Source: Monosiga brevicollis MX1 (lineage: Eukaryota > Opisthokonta > Choanoflagellata > Craspedida > Salpingoecidae). Taken from it: a DNA stretch of 43,185 nucleotides. Below, in pieces: positions 33,570 to 43,185 of this stretch. Under the pieces are notes generated by a model. The model was given only the letters and a program-made list of their open reading frames with translations, had not been told where the DNA came from and did no database searches. Both the position numbers and the translations under genes were made by a program. The DNA lies in contig NW_001865078.1 in the NCBI RefSeq assembly GCF_000002865.3, forward strand, positions 316,196 to 359,380. The letters are read 5' to 3'. Numbering within the stretch: position 1 is the first letter of the stretch; each line of letters begins with the position of its first letter.

Positions 33570-34852
33570 TCAATCCCGACTGCATCATCAATTGCGATGA
33601 GACTGGCCTGTGCTGGAAGCAGATGCCCAGCTACCGCTACGTCAAAGAAGACGACATCGTTACAGGGCGTGGAACAAAGCTTATGAAGGACAAAAACCGA
33701 GTGACCCTCGTTCTAGCCACAACACTCTCCGGGCTGAAAGTACCCCCATTGATCATTGGGACAGCCAAACGCCCGCACTGCTTCGACTATGATCCGCCAA
33801 ATGAAGGAGATATCAATCTCTACACCCACCAGCAAAGCGCCTGGGCCGACAGAGCCAAGATTGTCCATTGGATCAACAAAATCCTCCTTCCTTGGAAGCG
33901 ACGGTTGGTTGGAGCAGCAAAGATCCTTCTCATCTGGGACAACGCGCCCGCGCACAACGTGAGCAACTTCGAGTTGGATGCGCCTGCGGAGGAGCTTGAA
34001 ATTCTCTGCCTTCCCCCAAACCTCACCAGCCAATACCAGCCCATGGATGCCGGTATCATATCCGCGTTCAAGAGACGTTACAGAACCGCCATGATTCACG
34101 AATATGTGAAAGTCACGGCCACTGACGAGGCGTACAAACAAGCTCTGGAACGAGGCGAAACGACAAGGAAGCGCAGAGGTTGCTCAACGCTTGCCCAAGG
34201 CATCAAGTATGGTCAGATGCCCAGCATGTCTGATGCTGTCAATCTTTCTGGCAAAGCTTGGGGGGAATTGACAGCTGAGACGGTGACCAATTGTTGGCTC
34301 AAGGCAAAATGCCTCCCTGCAACTATAGTCCGTCCACATGCTGACTCGTTGTCCATAACCGCGACCAGCTTCACCCCCATGGAGACAAACGGTGATGCAT
34401 CAACAGATGAGTTGAGCGACACGGACCTGCCTGCACTTGTGGCAGACGAGCTGAGCGACACAGACCTGCCTGCACTTGTGCAGGCCATGGATCACATTAG
34501 CAATGTTGTCCTCCGCAGCGGCCCGCCAGACATCTGCGAGGAGCTCGTGGAGGAAAGTGAAGTGGCGCTGGCTGAGAAGCTTCAGGCGCTGAGATTCCAG
34601 TTGTCGTCCTATGAAGACACTGAGGCGGTCACTGTCGCAATGTCCAGGCTGGTGCTTGAGGACGAGGTCAACACTGCCCACCAAGCCGCCGAAGAGCAGC
34701 GAGTGGAGGCTGAACGTCAAGTCGAAAATCAACGCGAAGTCAAGTCCTTGAAGGAAATAGCTCTGAAGTACGCCGAAGCATACTATGACGCTCTCACCCA
34801 GCTGCGCCTACGGGGCGAGGAGACGGGCGAAGCCATCGAGCGTTTGAATTAG
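33570..34852 (+). mobile_element. pogo/Tigger-like DDE transposase, N-terminal part missing
   Basis: An uninterrupted frame from about 33575 to the TAG at 34850-34852 encodes the catalytic core of a Tc1/mariner-superfamily pogo-type transposase. It begins CIINCDETGLCWKQMPSYRY, with the first Asp at 33596. The second Asp lies in LLIWDNAPAH (33938) and the third in QYQPMDAGIISAFKRRYR (34046), with 35 residues between the second and third, as in the pogo DDD class. The helix-turn-helix DNA-binding part (CENP-B type), expected upstream, is absent. At about 33570 the sequence changes into a host repeat exon. The C-terminal part is acidic then coiled-coil-like and holds a 39-base tandem duplication. 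No left terminal repeat exists and the right end was not identified. Excision would need a complete transposase from elsewhere. The transposase frame differs from that of the adjoining host exon. Confidence 0.85.
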
Positions 34853-35152
34853 ACGGCGTATCACCGCCGAAACGACAGACCTCTCTTCACGATCACTTTA
34901 AGAAAGTTAAATTGCACATGTAAACACGTTGTTCACAGTGGAAAGTACCCCCGTTAAAGTGGAAAATCATGGCTATTCCCACCATTCCACTATAGAGGAG
35001 TCACCAGTGTACCAAGTTTTTTTCTTTTTTTTTTTTAACACAACGATGTAGGCTTAAATAATAGGGGAAAAAACACGGATGGTTGGAGTTAAAGGGGAAA
35101 AAAAAATAAAAATAAAAAAAAAATTACTGAAAAGATAAGATTGCACAACGTT

Positions 35153-35185
35153 GTAGGCTTGTAAAAGATTTTTTTACAAGCCTAC
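35153..35185. repeat. Perfect inverted repeat (14-bp arms, 5-base loop)
   Basis: Left arm GTAGGCTTGTAAAA (35153-35166), loop GATTT, right arm TTTTACAAGCCTAC (35172-35185). A near-direct relative of the left arm with its flank (CACAACGATGTAGGCTT) occurs at 35041-35057. The structure could be a terminator-like hairpin, a transposon end or a replication or recombination scar. Confidence 0.85.
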
Positions 35186-35392
35186 ATGCTTACTAAAGCT
35201 TGCTTGATGTTGGGAGGGGGGAGAATCCCGTGGGCCAAGTCGAGGCGTTGTGTCGCCTCGGGATGCTTCGAGTCCGAAGTGTGATATTGTGTAACCATGT
35301 GAACAGCTGTTGTGCACATATGGACCCTTTTCGTCGGACAAGATCGAAAAGAAGAGAAAAAGCATTTTTTCGCCTTTGGCTTTTGCGTTCTT

Positions 35393-35477
35393 CTTCTTCT
35401 GCTTCTTCTTCTTCTTCTTCTTCTTCTTCTTCTTCTTCTTCTTCTTCTTCTTCTTCTTCTTCTTCTTCTTCTTCTTT
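35393..35477 (+). repeat. (CTT)n microsatellite
   Basis: Nearly pure CTT run of over 80 bases, the same motif as at 28942-29129. Confidence 0.95.
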
Positions 35478-35915
35478 TTGGCAGCGGTCTCGGTATCGAT
35501 ATCGGCATCGGCGGGCTGCTTGACGTGTCTTGTTTTGTGTTTGCATGGTGACTGATCACTTGTGTTCGGTACGGGACTCCCCTGATCGGGACCTTGCGGC
35601 GACGCCAGAACGTTTTGATTGAAAGCATCGCTGCCATTTTTTTTGCTTTCAGTTGGCCTCACTGATCTCGCCTCACAGTCGACAACGTGCGCTGGGCAAC
35701 CAAGTACCCTGTCCTCGCAACTGTCATCGATAACTATTGGCCAAAGGTGAGTCATTTGTTGCTTCAGGCAGAAAAGAGCAAAGAGCCCGCTGACCAGCTG
35801 CCGTTTTGGAAACGGCGCCTGTCGAATTTCACATGTCAGTTCGAATTTTGGGTTGTCAGACGAGTTGAAGCAAAAAGCGGTTCGAAGCGGATGGTGAAAG
35901 CGAGAAACCGTTGCC

Positions 35916-37910
35916 ATGAATGATGGAGAGCAGCTGTACCGGGCGTGTCAGTCAGATCCACCAAAGGCGCTGCAGCTGTTGACCAGTTGGGACCCACAAC
36001 GCATTCGAGATGCTGCCCAATTCAAAGATGATTGGGTATGTATGCTGTTTGGTATAGTGTTGTGTGATATTGGTCACACTTTCAATATGTCACTGCATAT
36101 GGTGACGTAATGGTATAACATGGGACATGTACAAATGCACGTTTGTATCATACCACAGCTTGGCGATGCACCACTGCACGATGCCTGTAGTAACGGTCAT
36201 GACAAGGTGGTGGAGATGCTGTTGAAGCACGGTGTTGATGCTAATGCCAACAACGACGTCAGTAGAGTACCTCCTTCCTTCCCCCCACTTCCCCTATAAT
36301 GGTGCACCTGTACCACACGATGATAATAATGCTGCTGCTGTACCCCATGTTGATGTATCGTACCACAGCTCGGCCATACACCACTGCACTATGCCTGCAT
36401 GTACGGTCAGGTCAAGGTGGTGAAGATGCTGTTGAAGCACGGTGCTGATGCTAAAGCCACGTTCGACGTTAGTACAGTACCTCCCTCTTCCTCCCTCCCC
36501 TCTAACTGCTGCTGCTGTTCCCACTGCTCGTTGCCTTTGCCCAGTCCCTCTCTCCTCTACTTCCTGCCCACCGTGCCCTTCCATTCTGCCTTTTGCTCCT
36601 TTCTTCTTTCGCGCTACACCTTTTCTTTTCTTGTTTTGCGCCCACCCTTTGTGGGTGCGCCCTGCTCCCCGCCCTGTTCCGCTGTATCTTCCACCCGCTT
36701 TCCTTTTCTGATGTTGTGACTCAAAACCCGCCAGTGTCTCTTTCGTTTTGTGATTCTACCTGGAAATGGCTCTTGTGCCGCATCTTCTTCGCTCGGGCTC
36801 GTGATGTCCTAGATTTTGCTGGCTCATCCAGACCCGTTGTCTTGCGCTACATGTCTGTCTTGCCCAAACAATAACGCGGCTGGCCGACCTATGCCACGGT
36901 AGGTCACGGACACATCTCTTCACCTCGCTTGTCGCAATGATCACGCTGAGATCGTTTCGATCCTTCTAAGTCATGGTGCAGACGCCCACGCGAAAAATTA
37001 TGTAAGAAGCTTCTTGCCTGTCCCCTGATGTTGAACAAGTCCGATATCTTGCTTGCGCCTGTTTCTGTCTGATGGATTTGTTTTTGCGGCTAGTATCGGG
37101 AGACAGCATTGCACGTCGCTTGCCAAGGTGGTAGCACGAATGCGGTACAAAGTCTGTTGAGTCACAATGTAGACCCCAACATCACCGATCGCGTATGTTG
37201 CGCTCGTTGCTGTGTGAAATTAAGGGTCTCCTCTCTTGGAAAGGACTCGTTTCTCATGTTTCCGAGCATTGATCATAACATAGAACGGCCAGACGCCCCT
37301 CCATGCAGCCTGCGACGCCTTCTCTCTCAGCCGAGAGAATGTCCACCAACTCTTGCAGCACGGTGCCGACCCAGACGCGAAAGATCTCGTAAGCTTTTCG
37401 CCACGATGCCATACTTTTCTGCTGTTTTGTTACACCTGCAATTGATACCAAAAGTGTCCTGCTGTGGCGGCAGACGGGAGCACGGCCCTTGGATCTGCTC
37501 GTTCGCTGGGCTCCCAGCAAGCTGGAGGTGGGCCCTTTTTTAATTTTCGGTACTGATTGCAGAGGCAAGCTTGCTTACCGATGAATCTGCTTCACGTTTT
37601 AGCCGATCGCAGAGCTATTATTGAGCGCAATCCGTACCCCTTGCTCCTACCAAACTTCGAATTCTCATTGTACGAACCTGTAGCCCGCGTGATTGTTCAT
37701 ATTGTCATGTTCTCATCGAATTTTAACGTGGCGCCAGTCCAAGGCTTGATTGGTGCGGAGCAGGCCAGACGCTGGCGGTGCGCTGCTGCTGTTCTCTGTA
37801 GCGTCGGCTGGCGCGTGGATCCTCTATTGTTCAATATCCAAGATCTACAAACCCTTGGTGACCGCGTGGCCGCTCTAACGTCCGCCGCTCAAGCTACACG
37901 TACAAATTGA
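35916..37910 (+). CDS. Ankyrin-repeat protein, one repeat per exon
   Basis: Eight exons (35916-36035, 36159-36257, 36369-36467, 36903-37001, 37094-37192, 37284-37388, 37474-37527, 37563-37910) give 340 residues. Every intron is phase 0. Exons 2 to 5 are exactly 99 nt, one 33-residue ankyrin repeat each, with hallmarks APLHDACSNGHDKVVEMLLK, HTPLHYACMYGQVKVVKMLL, TSLHLACRNDHAEIVSILLS and TALHVACQGGSTNAVQSLLS. Exon 6 (105 nt) is a sixth-type unit, TPLHAACDAFSLSRENVHQL. Exon 7 (54 nt) gives a capping half repeat, TGARPLDLLVRWAPSKLE. Exon 8 adds a C-terminal domain of about 115 residues with no recognised family. Exon 1 gives an N-terminal cap-like helix pair. Ankyrin stacks bind other proteins and are usually cytosolic. 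No signal peptide or membrane helix is seen. The partner is unknown. Exons 2 and 3 with their introns are a recent tandem duplication. Confidence 0.85.
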
Positions 37911-38542
37911 AATGGGTGACGCTTGTGGTGGGCTTGTGGATCGCTATGCAAACAGAAAATGAAGTCAAACGAGAAGAGCGGGCTTTGCTGAACATCTGGA
38001 GCAAAACAGTCCATCCACCGAAACAGCGTATGTTAGCGTCAAATCCGATCACCTCTGGATTTGGACACTCCCACTGCTTTCGCTTCCCTTCAGCAGCACC
38101 TGCTATGGGTCTGACCGCATCATTTCCGCACAAACCCAACACCCACACACTGAAACACATGAGTAACACCGCGTGCTCCGCGACCCTCGCATACCTTGTG
38201 TTAGCGTCAAATCCGTGCTTCAAACCTACGCGCTTCCTCGCAACCCAAAACCGGCCTCCAGACGCCCTGGAGCCTGACACCTTGGGGCCGACTGCCATGC
38301 GTAATAAGCTTGTGACGATTATTGTATTTCTTGCTGACACGCCTGCGGTTGAGCAGTAGTCACATTTTCCTCAGGAATGAGATTGGGCGACTCTGAGCTG
38401 TTCTAACGGTGCGCCTGGTCTGGTCACTGTGACTGCTCGTCAACCGCAGCCGGTCCAATTGACCAACAAAGCTCTCTATCCGTCCCGACGGACGTCGCAC
38501 AACCCTTCCAAGCCGCTTCCTCAACTCTTACACAGCGTGGGC
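37911..38542. other. Intergenic or upstream-exon region
   Basis: Between the ankyrin gene stop and the first in-frame ATG of the helicase gene. A frame from 37907 to 38359 has a hydrophobic start but overlaps the ankyrin stop and has no recognisable content. The helicase frame is open upstream to about 38429, after a possible acceptor (CAACCGCAG ending at 38450), so an earlier exon may lie here. A 17-bp direct repeat occurs at 38031-38047 and 38199-38215. Confidence 0.4.
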
Positions 38543-41500
38543 ATGACGCTGGTCATCAACGAGCTGAAGCCAGAGCGCATGGTCGAACTGGGCCACAACA
38601 CACCGTCGGCACTCCTCGAGTCGGGCATGCACGAGCTGTTCTGGTCGGCCTACGAGCAGCTCTCGGATCAGGGCCTGGCCGCCGCTGCGGTGACGCGTCT
38701 GTTTGACGACAATGAAGGGCAGTATCAGCATCGCCCCATGCGGCAAGTACAGCCGCAAACCGTCAGCAGGTACCTGAGTCTTGGAACACGCCTGGTCCAA
38801 TTTTTGCTGCTGCTGGAGGCCATGCCAGCCCCCGATCCGTCCAGCTTTCTGGGCCAGGTGCTTGCCAGCCGTGGCCCTGCGGTAATCAATGCCACCGTGG
38901 CTCTGAGGGCGGGCCTGGACGATGAAATGACCAAGAAAGAGCTGGTCGAGCCCCTGACGTCTCTGTGGCTGGCCCTGGTGGAGGTGGAGCTGAGCCTCTT
39001 TGACAACGACAAGGTGCACTTTGTCAACGTCTTCTTATTGTGCACGGCCGTGTCCAAAGGAAGCGGCATCCTGCAAGACATCAGGCAGTGGACCACGACG
39101 CCCGCTGGACTGCTGTACGTTTTCAAATTGTTTCTGCTTCGCCGTGGCAAGAATGAGTCGTGGTCAGTGGCCAACGAGCTCAGGCCGTATATGCAGCCCG
39201 GGCGATTGGTGCATTTCTTGAGCCAGCGCATGAGCATGGCACGAACAGCGAGCGTGGCCGAGGGGCAGGCTGGAGTCGACGTCGAGGTCCGAGCCGATGG
39301 CGACGTGACGGACGAGACGCTGCGCACCATTGTCTGTCGAGGCATTGAGCTCAATGTGGAGGAGCTCGGGGCTGCATTGGAGCAGATGCGCAAAGACATG
39401 ACGGAAACTTTGGACAAGCACCTCTTGCTGGACTCACGCCTGCGGAAAGATTACGAGAAAGAATATGAGCGGCTGCGATTGAAGGAGGATCGGACCAACA
39501 GGGTCAAGAACTGGTGGGTGGGCCATGGCAGTCCAGCCGAGAACGCGCTGTTTGATCACATTGGCCAGACCCCGAGTCTGCGGCAAGAGTTTATCCAAAC
39601 GGAGCATGGGCCCAGTGGCGAGCTGACCTTTCGAGAGAACAGGGTGCGGGTATGGCTTTCATATGTGTGCAGGTTCAACGAGCTAGCACTCACCTACACG
39701 CACATTGCCGGAGGTACGATTGAATCAAGCCGTCTCTTGGCTTTTTTTTTTTTTTTCTTTTTTTCGCGCCACTCATGCCTGTTTGCATTTGACTAGGTCT
39801 GCCGCCACGAGCCTCTGTGTATCAAGGGCTGTCCTACGAAAACGGCGTTGGCCGGCAACGATCTGCGTTTTTTGCCGAGAAGCAGCTCTCCATATTGACC
39901 CGCGTGAGCAAGACCTACTGGCTGTCCCTGAACGAACAGCATACCTTTCGATACATGGATCAGAAAATCAGCACGCTGATATTCATGTATTTGCTGCTGT
40001 GCAAGCCTCTGGAGCACATGCTGAGCAGCTGGCTGCAAAAGCGGGGCAGCCTGAAAACCCCCGACGACGAGAATGGCATTCACAATGCCGAGCAGGACGA
40101 CGAAGATTTGCTCGACGACGAGCTGGATGAAGACCACATGAGCCACAACGAGACGATGACTTTGCGACGCGAGGTCCGGGACGCTCGAAACCACTACAAC
40201 AACAGCCACCTGCTCTTCAATATTGCGCCCCTGCAGACGATGGTCAGCCCAGCCACCATCTATGCGGCATTTCGTCGGCAGATGACCACGTACCTGCATC
40301 GGCCAAAGCTGGGGGTGGCCACGTGGCGACACGCCGCAACCTTCTGGATGACGACGTTTGTCATTAACCGACTGTCGGCCGAGACGACCGGCGCCCTGGG
40401 CAGCCTGATCCACACTCAAGCTCAACACTCTGGGGACACGGCCCAGCGGGCCTATGCGCGCACAGCGAGTGACCATGTGCAAACCAAAATGTCGTCGCGA
40501 CTGATGCATCAAGTGGCCTCGCAAAAATGGCATGCTTTGTTTGGACTAGATCGCAAGCGCAGCATGGCCAAGTTGACAGCGAACCAAGAAGCATTGGAAG
40601 CTCGCTATCCCATCAGCTGGAACCCGGTGACTGACCTCTCGCCCGAGGCAAACGGGCGTATCATCATGAACACGAGGGCCGAGCATGACGTACCCTACAT
40701 GACCCAGCTGGCCAAGCAGGCAAGCATCTCGTGGGGCCACAGTTTCAACAGCCAAGAACAGTTGGACCTGGCTGCGGCCATTGATTAGCACCGGCCGGAG
40801 GATGGATGGCTGATTGTTGTTGCACCGACAGGCATGGGCAAAGCATTTTGTACCCTGCCCAAGCTGGGCTGTCGCCCGCATGCCGGTACGGTGCTGTGGA
40901 TTGTGCCGTTTGTGGCCGTGGCCAACGATTTATTGCGGCGATTTCAAGGCGCAGGTCACAGTGCCCAGCGATGGCTTGGTCCCTCTACACAGGTGGCAGA
41001 TGGCCTGGACGTGCTCATCGTTACGACCGACATGTTTGTCCGCGTGGGATCTGAATCGCTACACGGGAAGGTCTGCTTTCAGCGCATCCGCACCGTGGTG
41101 ATGGACGAGGCGCACACACTCATCTCGGATGCCAGCTACCGAGATGTGATGGACTAGGTCGCAGCCAGTGTGGGCTCTGGCAGATGGACCAACATCAAAC
41201 GCGTGGCATTGACGGGAAAACTTTGCATCGGGGACCAGGAGCATCTGTTTCGAAAGCTGGGTCAGCAAGTGGGGGGCAAGGTGTACCGTCTGGAGACGAT
41301 GCGGCGCGATCTGCAGCTGCGTGTGCTTCACGGAAACCAGCCAAACTTTTTGTCGCATGTGCAAGCCATTGTGGACACGCAGCGTAACATGCGTCAGGCG
41401 AATGGGGAGCGTGTGCACATGATGGTCTTTTGTGACACTGTGAACGAGGTGAAGCTGCTGTGTGACCAGCTGCACGCACGCGGCTACGTGGCCTTGCCCT

Positions 41501-43185
41501 ACTACACCGACCTGGAGGAGAAGGCGCAAAAGGACCATGTGGCACAGTGGCAACGGGGTGAATGCGACGTCATTGTGGCCACCAGCTGCCTCAGCACGGG
41601 TGTGGATCTGCTCACCATTCGCCACGTGCTGTGGTATGGCAACGGCTACAACATCTATACGCTGGCCCAGGTACGTTGTTGCTCGAACAGTCGTGTTACT
41701 GTATGGATTTGAAAATAAAAAAACAAAAAAAAAACAAATGTTGGTTTTGCTGATGGTGTACATGTGCTTGGGCTAGGCCTTTGGTCGGGCTGGTCGCGAT
41801 AAACAGGGTGGAACTGCCGAGCTGTGGCTACCAGTGAGACGTGGGCCAGCACCAGGCATGGAAACTTTTGTCGAAGGCAGTGCGTGCCGCAGCTGGGCGC
41901 TCGGCAAGTTGCTAGATCCCCGCGCCGCGACATGCTTTGCTGCCGGCCAGCCGCTTTGTGACGTGTGCGCAGGAACAGCACAGCGCCTGGAGCCAGCAAG
42001 AGCTGCACGCCAGCAGCGCGCTGCCCAAGCGTTGAGTGTGGCGCATGTGGAAGCAGAGCCCGAGGCGATGGCGGAGGAGGAAGATGTGTTGTCTGAGCCA
42101 CCTGCAGCACGGCTCGAGGAAGAAGAATCGATCGGGCCAGAGTCCGCCTTGGATGTAGCTTCAGCATCAAACGTCGAAACGGCAGCGTCTTCAGGACCAG
42201 CTGCCGTTGCGGCGCAGTCGAGCAGAAGCACTCCACGTGCCCAGGACACGGCTGTGGTGGCGACAAATGCAGGGCCAATGACGGATGCTGCCGTGCCACG
42301 GATACAGACAAGTGATGCTTGGATTGATGAGGCAGATACAGCATCCATGTCGGTGCCAGCTTCACCCATGGTCTCTGATGCTGATGACGAGGCGCCTTTA
42401 CAGCAAGACGCGCGTGGCCCGGCGCAAGCCACGATGGCAGAGGACGAGAGCACGCCACAGCCAGTCATGCAGTCAGCAGCACAGCCAACCCCCACGAAAC
42501 ACGCGCCAACCCCGTCGGCCTCGATCATTTGCGTGCCAGTACCATCGGCCTCGGGTTCAACCTCGTCTCTGGCGCGATCGGCTGCAAGCTCAGCCTCGGG
42601 TACACTGCGGCGTAACCGAGTGCCGCTGGTTGCTGAAAGTTCATGTACCCCTGGGTCTGGCCATCATGACGATGATGGCAACGGCATCGCTACCAGCCCT
42701 GCTCCCTCAACATCCAAGCGAACGGCATCGGACGTCACGTGCACAGCTGCTGCTTCTTCAACAGCGGTTCAAGCAGCAGAGTCGCCTCTTCCCGCAGCAA
42801 AACGAGCAGCATCAAGTGGCACGCGCACCGCTACCGTTGCCGCTACTGCTACCACTCGCTCTGAAGCCACGGTATCTGCTGCGGCTACGCCACCGAATCG
42901 GCACAACGTCGCGCCAATATTTCGGTCGAAATCGGGGACAAAAAAAAAAAATCTGATGAACTACGCGGCGGCTGACAAGTTTATTGGCGTTCTGAAGTTG
43001 ATGGATGATTACTGCATGCGATGTACCATTCGACAGGCGAAACCCGTCCTGAAGGCCGAGCATCAATGCGTATGCAATTGTGGTTGCAAGNCGGTGTCAC
43101 CTCAAAGGACATGAGACAAGTGAATGTTTCGTGGGCGGCAAATATCCCAAATGGACGTGTTGCTACGCTTGTGGAATGCCAAGGA
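38543..43185 (+). CDS. Tyrosine-recombinase-like / RecQ helicase protein (TLH-like), runs off the window
   Basis: Exons are about 38543-39713, 39797-41670 and 41777 to beyond the window end; the true start may lie upstream. Residues from exon 1 to about 40790 contain a long helical region, then KISTLIFMYLLLCKPLEHML, GVATWRHAATFW (R-H at 40321-40332) and AQHSGDTAQRAYAR (H at 40426, Y at 40453). This series resembles a degenerate tyrosine-recombinase fold, as found before the helicase in fungal telomere-linked helicases. A RecQ-type helicase follows: Walker A APTGMGKAF (about 40822), DEAH in VVMDEAHTLI (about 41098), ATSCLSTGVDLLTIRHV, and motif VI AFGRAGRDKQGG. A long acidic, Ser/Ala-rich linker leads to a Cys cluster (CMRC, CVCNCGC, then CCYAC). 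Two in-frame UAG codons (40786-40788, 41155-41157) lie in the helicase with an open frame on both sides. The ambiguous base at 43091 disturbs the frame. It could be a decayed copy or a mobile element gene. Confidence 0.7.
40786..41157 (+). other. Two in-frame UAG codons in the helicase coding sequence
   Basis: UAG at 40786-40788, just before the Walker A region (context AAID, stop, HRPEDGWLIV), and UAG at 41155-41157 after the DEAH box (context RDVMD, stop, VAAS). Both are in the helicase frame, 369 bases apart. No frameshift separates them and no splice-site pair around either was found that would remove it while keeping the motifs. Confidence 0.85.
43091..43091. other. Single ambiguous base (N)
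   Basis: One N inside the Cys cluster at the end of the helicase gene. Counting it as a base leads to a stop within 24 bases. Ignoring it keeps a Cys/His-rich frame (RCHLKGHETSEC, then KWTCCYACGMP) open to the window end, so it is probably a spurious inserted base in the assembly. Confidence 0.8.

Larger units (their letters stand above)
34853..35915. other. AT-rich region with hairpin and CTT repeat; no clear gene
   Basis: Probably includes the 3' part of the transposon (34853 to roughly 35000). After it come A/T-rich runs, a perfect hairpin at 35153-35185, and a CTT array at about 35393-35477. A short plus-strand segment (about 35684-35746) ending in a GTGAGT donor could be a stray exon. 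The minus-strand poly-Lys/Glu frame across the CTT array is a repeat artefact. Confidence 0.5.

Noticed and set aside
34930-35010. CAGTGGAAAG...ATTCCACTATAG as terminal inverted repeat of the pogo-like element
   Set aside because: The match is short and imperfect, lacks a clear TA target site and has no partner at the left end, so the right end of the element was left undefined.
35174-35917. Minus-strand frame with a poly-Lys run
   Set aside because: The Lys run is the complement of a CTT microsatellite; the flanks have no recognisable protein sequence and no splice support.
37907-38359. Plus-strand frame of 150 codons with a hydrophobic start
   Set aside because: It overlaps the ankyrin gene stop, has no coherent composition and no family similarity; more likely intergenic DNA.

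Overview
The window looks like nuclear DNA of a choanoflagellate or close unicellular relative of animals. The reasons are dense genes with many short GT-AG introns (mostly 70-180 nt, often with GTACGT-type donors), GC-rich coding sequence set among long GA, CA and CTT microsatellites, and the gene content: a receptor tyrosine kinase with an FG-GAP ectodomain, a Sox/TCF-like HMG box, SEC31 and VDAC. The species cannot be fixed from sequence alone. A Monosiga-like genome is my best guess.

Layout. 1-400: possible 3' end of an upstream gene. 1418-4163 (+): unknown single-pass membrane protein. 4326-5622 (-): mitochondrial porin VDAC, convergent with it. 5623-8165: microsatellite-rich intergenic DNA. 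8166-13015 (+): COPII coat protein SEC31, 13 exons. 13829-19640 (+): receptor tyrosine kinase with 14 FG-GAP/VCBS blades, a membrane helix and a complete kinase, 11 exons. 20680-22768 (+): secreted or surface Cys-rich protein with a mucin-like Ser/Thr stretch. 23385-24283 (-): HMG-box protein with a histone-H1-like tail. 24345-24939: assembly gap. 24940-27860: microsatellites plus a duplicated promoter-like module. 27864-33569 (+): surface protein gene built from 26 tandem exon-intron units, each about 185 bp and each encoding one L-domain-like 24-residue repeat. 33570-34852 (+): pogo/Tigger-type transposase that lacks its N-terminal part and abuts the last, incomplete repeat exon. 35916-37910 (+): ankyrin gene with one repeat per exon. 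38543 to the window end (+): large protein joining a tyrosine-recombinase-like core to a RecQ helicase and a Cys cluster, resembling the telomere-linked helicases of fungi. It carries two in-frame UAG codons.

The left 24 kb is ordinary single-copy housekeeping and signalling DNA. The right 19 kb looks like accessory DNA, with exon-repeat expansion, transposon sequence and a helicase of a mobile or subtelomeric kind. The most unusual items are the 26-unit exon array, the YR-like/RecQ gene, the FG-GAP receptor kinase and the duplicated TATA-bearing module at 26641-27457. Gene models were assembled by eye from reading frame, splice signals and family similarity, with no alignment or transcript data. 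In all spliced models given with full exon lists the exon phases add up without a break.
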